Shown piece by piece: positions 28,029 to 38,123 of a stretch of 64,000 bases of DNA. The notes beneath the pieces were generated by a model, which worked only from the letters and a program-made list of their open reading frames with translations, searched no databases and was not told the origin of the DNA. Origin of the DNA: Paralvinella palmiformis (Eukaryota; Annelida; Polychaeta; Terebellida; Alvinellidae); contig JAODUP010000055.1 in assembly GCA_025642065.1 (NCBI GenBank), forward strand, positions 922,001-986,000. The letters are read 5' to 3'. A program made the translations under genes and the position numbers. The first letter of the stretch is position 1. Each line of letters opens with the position of its first letter.

Positions 28029-29770
28029 GAGAGAGAGAGAGAGAGAGAGGTACGTAATATAATGAATACAACAGATGGACAATATTAAAAGATGGACCAC
28101 TGTAATACACCTATATCCTATCTGAGGATAGCCTTGAATCTTTTGCGCGAACGTTTTTCCTCGGTATAATAGATTTACTGGGTATGATATGATGATATTG
28201 ACGAGTATTTGACACTCTACGAACCATTGATATAATAATCAGATGGTTGTAGATAGCGGACGTCAGTCTAATGTCACGATAGCATGGGGCTCTGCGAACC
28301 TTAATAATGTCACATCATGTACTTTGATGGCAATCACATTTTTCAAAAAGAATCTCTCTACTAAATATAAGTCTAAAACATAATTACCTCCCCCCCCCCC
28401 GTTAGGAGTAGTAAACGATTGATCCTTGTGTAATATTAATGTTGTAGGCATTTAAGAGGATCGAAGACATCCATTGCGAACATTCAAGACTCCAACCTTC
28501 TAAAACATATGCTGGTAACAAAGCCATTGTCACAATGATTGTGTAAAGTTGATCTGTTCTGGCAAACGAAGTTATTAAAATAACGGAACAGGTCTTCGTT
28601 CAGGTTAATAACTATCGGGGAGACAGTGTAATCGTCGTGTAGATCTCTGTTCACAATGCCGAAAACAATCCTTCGGTTAACTTTGCATATTTTGATCTGA
28701 TTTTCTGGCATATCCAGTTTTCATACGAGGATCTTTCCGACATGTTCCAGACTAAAAACAATTCGTGATGACTAGTCAAGCCAGTTCTGGTCTCTAAAAC
28801 GTTCACAGTCAACAATGCGTCTCGTCGCAAATAGAATTTCCCGAATGTATCACGGAAGGAAAGATATCTCTAGTTTATCCCGGTATACTTACAGGTACAT
28901 AATAGTATCTCTCACTGCGCCGTGACACACATCCATCTGCCCACGAAGAGGATGCAGTAGATCCAATTCCGGACAAGTAATAATAATAATAATAATAACG
29001 CTTGACATTTATAATGCAGTCTATCTAGCTATATAGCTGCTCTAATAAGGTTTGCAGTATTATTACCCCTGACTTGGACCTGTTTCAATCCAGCACACAT
29101 CTCAACTCCCAAGCTGACATCATTCATCGACTGATCAGTTTATTTGTGAATTATCAATATGTCATACTGAATATCGATTATGAAAGGATGCCAATATTAA
29201 TTCAATATTATTCGGTGAACCCTCTCAGTAATCAGACAATTTATATATAACAAATGTGGATTGCTTTATATGAAGTACATTTTCTTTCTTGATTACGCAC
29301 ATCATTTAGACATATTTTCCGTTCAACACATTTCAAAATAGAGATGGCTATCAGGTTATCAGATTATTCCTGTCTCACACACACACACATACACCAACAC
29401 ACACACACACACACATATATTGTTCTAAGTGTCTAGTAATAAGCATTCCGTTTTATATTTTGCAGATTTCTCACTAGCTACAGGTTACCGGCGATATGAT
29501 TTCTTATTTTGCAAGTATGTTTTAATTAAATTTTTGTGTGAATTAATTTCAATTGAATGTAACACTGTTTAGAGATTAGTCCCTTTCATGATGCACGATC
29601 GTCTAATATCGTCTATATCAAATTACTCCACTTATCTCTTTCTTCAGAAGCCACGGCGAGCGTTATGGGTCTTATTAATGGTGAGAAAGTAGTTGTAAAA
29701 CAACCAGGTTAGTTTACCCACACGCACGCACGGACAAACAAACCCACTCACAAACACACGTACGCACACA

Positions 29771-29804
<34 letters not shown>

Positions 29805-30255
29805 ATTTATATAGCACCCTATTCAGCTAGAAGCTGCTCTAAGGCGCTTTACAATATTATTTACAATATTATTATCCCTGACTCAGACCTGTTTCCACCC
29901 AGCACATATCTCAACTCCCAAGGGAGCATACAACGTATTCTGTCATTATAGACGCAAAGCGTTACTGACACATAGCCATCGCGTCCTGTCAGGTACTCAT
30001 GTGTTGTGGATGAGTGAACCAGTCGCCACATGAGCCTCGAACCCGCGATGGTGATGATTGATGTTTTACGGCCATTTTTGTGCACAAGGTAGGCTAAATG
30101 GGCCGAGCGACCTCCAAAGGTAATGAGACGAAGTGAAAGACGAAACAACCTTCAGATATGCCCACGCCGGGATTCGAACACGGGTGGTAGTGATCTGTGG
30201 TCCAGCCCGCTACCGCTAGACCACGGAGGCGCCCCGCCCTCGAACCCGCGAACTG

Positions 30256-30297
<42 letters not shown>

Positions 30298-32788
30298 TTG
30301 TTGATATGTACTTAACGCTTTAAACAATACTCATTTAATCGAAAAACGTCATTATAGATTGCATCATCTGGAAAGCTATGGTCTCTTCGAAATATATGTA
30401 ATTACCGAACAACAATCTTTAAAAATACAATAATTGCTTTCTACGTTTTATTTCATAGACTGAACTGTATATAGCTTTTTTAATTGATTTTTTTACACTA
30501 ATATAAATACACATAATAACTCTAAAATACACAGATACATTAAAATACCTGGATAGCACAAGAAAGTTGAAAACACTCCTGTCCATCGTTAACCGATTAG
30601 TTATACAAAGATTTAAATCAGCATGGTAGTATTGTTATGCAACCACCCGCCCCTCCGACGAAGTTATTCCAAACAACAACTTGTATTTAAGTAACAATAC
30701 TAAATTTTCTTATTTCACGCCTTGCAGCAATAGGATAGCTTTAAAATATCAGCGTACTGTTGAAATAAACACTCCTTTATTGGGTGATAGAACACGAATG
30801 ACCTCGTTGGTGATTACTGATACAATGTTTGTTATAAATCGGCCGACCAATCAGGAGCTAGCTAGCTTTTAAAGCTCTCTTTCGTAATAACGGTCATCGG
30901 GAGCAGACAATTACCCTGTCCTCGTTGGTTGCCATATATGTAGTAATATAATATTGGAAAATCATAAAATACTTACTATTATCTGATTTTGACATTTAAT
31001 TAGCGGATTAGTTAGTAGTGACTGAAAACATTATGAAGAGTGAAAAGTATTGTGAGAAAATAATGACTCCCTTTTAGGGGCGAAATCCCAGGTAGGATTT
31101 ACCATTCATTGAAATGATTGTTCCTCCACGGTCTGTTCGTTTCAAACTTGTGGACCTGTAAACGTAAATAGGATATTTAGGTATATTGTATTCACGACTT
31201 ATTTGTAAATGGTTAGTTTAACAAATGGAACAGATTATATGATCTATCAGATAGAAGAAAAACATTTGAGATTCACTACTTTTCGTATTTTTTAAATTGA
31301 CACTGGTTTAATTGTCAAGTATAGTTTTAACTCAATTGTCACGTATTTATGACATACACCGGTATATTCTAGAAACAAAGGGTTCCGTTGGATTAACAGA
31401 ACCGATATATAGTATATTTTCAATAACTTTATCTGTTTTATTAACTGGAAAAATACTCTGGTTACAATCACAGCCGGTGTTTTATAAACTAGATAAAAAT
31501 GGTTTCTTCTGACGTGTGCAAAAAGCTAGCCAGTCTCTGATTTGGCAGTTCGAAATTTATTTCGGGAATATTCGGAATGAATCAATAGGAACACTGAGTG
31601 TTAAGTGTCTAGTTATATCTATTAACCTAAACGAAGTGAAGATCCTTTTTTAAGTTAAGAAAAGTTTGATAATATGTTTAACACCAATACATCCAGAACG
31701 ATTATTTGTTGCTCTAATAGGTGTCTCCGTTGCTTAACTGCTAATACGGTTCGCCACAGACCTCCATAGTACATTGTTTCACGTCCAGGCCCGGCTATGC
31801 CTAAAGGGTGTTTCATCTTTTAGTTCGCCTCGTTACCAGTTAACATTGGAAGCCTCTCAACCAAATAGCCTGCCGCGTGAAGAAAAGTGGTCATCAAACA
31901 GGATAATTTTATTGTTTTGAAACTATAGTTTCCGTTTTACAATTAGAAGTTGTAATTGTCAGTTTCTTTTTCATTCCATTTTTAGCTTTGGCCGATTTTA
32001 CTGGGCTTAACTTTGTAATGATGTGCACAAAAGAAATAGAACAAAACAGTGAGTATATGATATGCGATAACCGATCATGCCCCAACCGAAGTTCACATTT
32101 TACTGAGAACCCTCCCCCCCAGTTTAAATTACTATCTGCTGAAATGTTATATACGAATTGTTTATACTACAGGACTGAAAGATATGAATCTGTACACAGA
32201 AATGGCTAAAGATGTGGAAGTGGACACGATCCTTCAAAGAGGACTAAGTAAATACCGTTTTGTGGTTGGCTTTGACTGTATGTGTAATATTCTGTGGAAT
32301 GTATTCGGGCGCCTCCGTGGTCTAACTGTGGTAGCGCATTGGACCACAGATCACTACCACCTGAGTTCGAATCTCGGCGTTCGCTTATCTTAAGGGTGTT
32401 TCATCCTTGACTTCGCAGCATTACCTTTGGAGGTCGCTTGGCCCATTTAGCCTGCCATGCGCTTAAGGGGGTATTCTAAGCCATAATGGCCGTGTGTATA
32501 TTTTACTATTTGTAAGCCGTTCCCTTCAAATAGATGTCTCCTATGTGCAGAGGAATGTGAATGAGTTTTATATTATTGTTATTGTTCCATCGTTGTTTGT
32601 AGACGTATCTCTCTTTCACGAATTCTTTAGCCAATTAAATAAATCCGTTTTCTTGCAGGTCCTCCGGGATCGTGTGTGGTGAAATTGCACAACAGGAAAA
32701 AGTTTAAAACAGCTGCTATCACAAATGCCATAATGAAGTATTTCAGGTTATTTATACTTTTTATTGCTAATGGAGGTACAAGTAATTT

Positions 32789-32842
<54 letters not shown>

Positions 32843-33199
32843 AGCCTTCTCGTCTTTTTAAGTTTTCTGGCTTATAGTAAATATTACAATTTATAATATT
32901 TTCCAGAGACCTACCAGAACCTATTATCACTCGAAACTTAACCCCACACTTGCTGCGTGCAGCTAGTAAGTATATAGACAATTGTTTAATACTACTACTA
33001 CTACTAATAATAATATCAATTTTAATAAATGTTGGAGAGATGACTGAAACTAAAATTGTGATCCGAATTGGTAACTCTATATACAGGTTTGGACAATTCA
33101 CGAGACACAATAATGCAGCTGGCTGAAGTGGTTCGAAAGCTTCCTATTTCTAATTATTTAATTCTGAAAACCATTATTGAGCATTTAGAAAAGTAAGTC

Positions 33200-33243
<44 letters not shown>

Positions 33244-33569
33244 CAGTGGCCGGGGGTGGGTGCAGCCGCCACTTTGGTGGCTAATAGTATAATTTTATTA
33301 CTTTCTTGTGCTTTTGAGATACTTTTTTGGTAATAGTTAGTTTCCCAAATGGCTGAATTTGTAAGTTGGCGCCATTTGTAGTCGCGCGGTCCACCCCCTC
33401 CGTAATTCCTGTAGTGCAGTGTTACGTTAAGGACGAGGATGGCCACAGGGTTGCCAAAACCCATACTACTCCACTGATATATATATATATATATATATAT
33501 AAAATACATATGTGTGTGTGTGTGTTGTATGTGTGTGTGTCCGTGCTTGCGTTGGTGAGTGCGTGCACA

Positions 33570-33601
<32 letters not shown>

Positions 33602-34051
33602 TGTGAAGATTCACCAGAACATATAATCAAAACTGCAGATGAATTAAGTGGTCAACTCTCTATACATTTACAGAGTGATAGCTGTGGACTATTTGAATGG
33701 CTTGAGTTTATCGAACGCGGTTGCCTTGTTTGCACCGATATTGGTGTTTGGCAATCCAGAAAGTAGTGGTGTAAATCCAGTTGCCGAAGACGCCTGGATG
33801 GCTAACCTAGCTATGACAGCCATGATAGAGAATCATAGCACGGTAAGGTAGATTTATCTAACACGGCTATTTTTGTCGTTCGATACCAATAGTTAACCGA
33901 ATACAGGCTTACAATAACATTAAAGTCTATGTTGTTCGGATATGAAAGTGATGAGTTTCTTTGTTTTAGATATTTAGAAACGAAATTACCTCAACAATTA
34001 CATCAGCAAATACTACAAATTACGGTGAGTAAAGAATGAAATGTTAGAAAA

Positions 34052-34099
<48 letters not shown>

Positions 34100-34792
34100 G
34101 TGAAGGTATGCTTTATAAGCAGATTATCTGTAGATCTATAAAACACTATTTACAGTGATTTTTCTCTTGTCTGCAATTAGCCTTCTTTTATTCCGTATGT
34201 AAACATTAATCCCGGGACATCTCCATGACTTAACTGTCAGTTCAGTTAATCACCAAACTCTAATGAGGGATATTTATTACACTTCGTCTCATTACCTAAC
34301 ATGGCCGCTCAGCCCACTTGGCCTACCGTGTCGTATGCACAAAGGTGGTCTCAGAACTACAACATTTAACCTTTTTATTTATACAACCCTTGGGTCTATT
34401 ATGGTAACCACGTCTTGGAGTCCTAGAGTCCAAACGACTCATGCAGATGGCTTTTATATAGTTCTGAAATAACACAGTATCATTTTATCAACAACAAGCA
34501 TCATGTTGCCTCATACCTTTACTTAATTGAAGGAGATCGTTATTCAAGGCTAATAAAGATTAGTAACGTTGTATACCTATAACGCTTATTGAGTGAGTGG
34601 ACAAGTGACCCACTGACTCGTTCACTGAGTCATTCACTGGCTGACTCGTTGGATGACTCACTGACTGACTGAATGCTATAATCACTTAAGTATATGAGAT
34701 GAAAATATGCCAGCCTAAGACCATAGGTTATTCATCGAACACGATTTTTGACGCAGAAGAGCGTTTTTTTTTGGTGGAAAATGCCACAAGAC

Positions 34793-34864
<72 letters not shown>

Positions 34865-37050
34865 CGGTTAGCACTGTCCCACGAGGAAGTGTTTGTGAAG
34901 ATTATTATTAATAATTTAGTAACGGAGTGACACGGAGAGAGGCAACCGAATTGAACTGAAATTTAGTTTCAATATTTATTTCCTTATGCATGCATACAAC
35001 AGATACAATGCAATAATAGAACATAAGCAAGTGTGGCCGAATACAGTTGTGGGTGCTTGTTTCTCGGCTCAAGTCATATGGTGATTGTGCGTTTAGTGTT
35101 GCGCCCCCGCTTTGTGGAATAGGTCCCGGCAGATATTAGAAATGTTTAAGGTTGCTTTCACAGCTAAATAATAATTATCGTTTAAATATCTTATTGGGTT
35201 TTAATATTTGGGGTAGCACTGTACAACACCTTTGAATGGCTCCTCCTAGTAAGGGCGATTTATTAAAAATACATGATCATTATCAGGTGTCTTCCCACTG
35301 ACCGCACGGCGTAGGCATATTATCTGAAAGGTGTTTCATCTTCGACTTCGCTTCTTTACCCTTGGAGGTCGGTCGGCCCATATAGCCTACCATGTGCACA
35401 AAGGCGGCTGTAAAACACCAATCATCAATCGCCATCAATCCCATTGACCCCCAACATATGATATGTACAGTTTATTATATAAATGTAAAAATAACGGTGA
35501 CAGAGACTCAATAAAGTAGTCCGGAGGACATCAGAGGAAGAGGGACACGGTGATGGGATGATCATATTTTTATTGTAAGGCCAATGTCGAGTTAACATGC
35601 GTAGATAATATAATGGATGACTGCAAACCAAAATGGAATAGGTTTTTCCGCAAATATATATTATCTGGACATTATATGTCGTATATACTGTGTTGAGGAA
35701 GCGGTAATCCAGTGACATGGTCCTAGCTTTTATTCGGTGGCAATTTAGCGGGATCCATTGCTGTGACCATTCATTAAACGACCGGAAGTGGTCTCATCGG
35801 GGTAGATATCATCTACGCCCGCTGAAAACCAGATATATCACCCACATGAGAGAACGTAGACTGCATGACCTTGGCCACTATCCTGGGCAGCTTATGGTGA
35901 TCGATTTGCAATCTTGAGCTAACTAGGATCTGTTTACCAGCGAATGGTAGTAGGTCGTTGAGTGATGTCATCCAGCAGAGGTAGAACTTGGGAAGGTATC
36001 TGGGGGTTTTTTAAGTGACAGAAACGGGTGTCTAGAATCGCAGTCGTCAATCGATTGTGGGGTATTCGACCTTCTAGAAGCATCGACGTAATTGTGGCAT
36101 GGATGAGTTTGAATTTAGAATGGCCTTAAAACAAAAGTTGTTGAAACCAAATGAGAACTGTAGATTTTTTAATACCTTGCCATACCTGGAAACGTATCAG
36201 ACAGGTTCCAATTGTTGGTGAGAATGTTTTGGTCCAGTTATCATTCTGTTAGGGATATGTTTTGTGGTTAGCTTAAAGGCACTTGAAATAACCCCAATAT
36301 TGATATGGCACCAACTCCATCCCAAATGTTTATGAAAGATCCGAAAGCCGCTGATTTATTATCTTCCGGAAATATTGGATGAAAACGTCCCGGCCAGAAA
36401 TTCTTGTACGCCTCCGTGGTCTAACGGTAGCGTGTTAGAGCACAGATCACTACCACCCATGTTCGAATCTGGGCGTGGGCATATCTGAAGGATGTTTCAC
36501 CTTTGACTTCGCCTCATTACCTTTGGAGGTCGTTCGACCCATTTAGCCTACCTCGTGCATAAAAGTGGCCGTAAACAACAATCATCGTAATCATCATCTG
36601 TACGTCTCGATGATCCAGAGAGCCATATCAGTAGGAGCTTTGGCTTCTGCTAGGAACACACACGCGCCGAACTGGTCAATGGATAGAGGTCAGACTGATA
36701 TGGACTAAGGGTGAAGTAATCCGGACAGAAACTCCGTGTGATCAAGTCGGAGGTATTGGGCCGCACCGTGTACTTATTTCGGGATCAAACTAGCGTAAAT
36801 TGTTAGGTCGACGATTTGCGGTGATACCCGGAAGGAATGGTCGGACCGGGTCTACTTTTACATACGGGTTACATCGGGACACGCGACTCCTCGTGAAAAT
36901 TGAATGACATGTTCGTGAGCGCATTGTATCTAGAATAGATTAAAAGAACGTCTTTTATTCTTATGGCAGAATCAGTTACCGATACCGCTAGTGAATCGGA
37001 TGATACGTCTTGTGAAGTATCTGATTACACATCTGAAGAAAGCGAAGGTA

Positions 37051-37082
<32 letters not shown>

Positions 37083-38089
37083 AATAATAATAATAATAAT
37101 AATAATTATTATTATTATTATTATTACATAATATTCTAAGTGACTAAGTTAAGACTATACGCCACAACAACAGGCGGGGGATACCTAGGTTATTATATCA
37201 TTTTGTCTGGGAATATTGGCTACGGTTAACTACTACTTAAAAATAATAATAATACATTTACTTAATGTAACGAGTGTTTGGGTTATAATATTTGTGATGA
37301 CTTGTGGCTGTATTGTTGTTGTTCTTCTTCTTCAGACAGAACGATAATACAACTAAAACCGGGAAGGTTTGTTTTTACTTATTTTAAAATGTCATCCTTA
37401 TAGTAGAGTTAGCAGTATAGCGATAATGCTAGACATGGCATATCTTTTGTAAAATAAGGCATTCGTTTAGAAATACCATCGTTATACGGTAGACCCAAGA
37501 AAATTGTGTACATACCGATTTCAGGTTAAACTGTTTTTTGCCAGTTTTTAATATTTGAAATATATTATTAAAAATAATGATACTACAAGTGATTTGAGCG
37601 AAGATGGATCTATTTGGAGCTATCTCTTATTATTGTTAGAAGCCAATTAGTTATTCAAATATATAGTGTTACTCTGCAGCAGGTTCCCTTATTTTGTCTT
37701 CTGAGATGGTTGATATTTAGATGCACCATCAATATCCCGGATAATTCAGGATTACAGAGTGATATATGATTACAATCGTAAACCAATTTTCTAAGACTGT
37801 GAAGTTCAATATTGTGTAAACTGGTCCAGATTAATTCATGTCCAGTAAAAAGTTCAATATGTTTTAACCGTTCGGGGAACTGGTCGAGCACTTTATATGG
37901 CAACGTATTTTTTATATTATTATTATAGTAAAGTGGCGCAAGCCTTACTGGAATTTCACGGATGTTTTGAAAATGATCTCCCATTCAGACAAAATGACAT
38001 TATAAGGAATGGTAAGTTTCTACACATGTACCTAAAGAAAGAAAAAAACCCGAACCCATACACGCAAACATACGCACACGAACGAGAGC

Positions 38090-38123
<34 letters not shown>

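Larger units (their letters stand above)
21987..29483. other. 7.5-kb intron of the RhoGAP array gene
   Basis: Runs from a strong donor (CAG|GTAGGG) to an acceptor at 29483. Contains SINEs (22335-22395 remnant, 23533-23720, 24996-25365), a LINE fragment (26190-26720), a duplicated 24340/24945 unit and microsatellites. At 27000-28970 I see nothing assignable apart from CA/GA tracts at 27995-28050. Confidence 0.6.

Noticed and set aside
29467..29514. Longer form of the linker exon after RhoGAP repeat 3
   Set aside because: Starting at the upstream AG makes the only open frame end in phase 2 and leads to a stop in the next exon; the acceptor at 29483 fits both neighbours.
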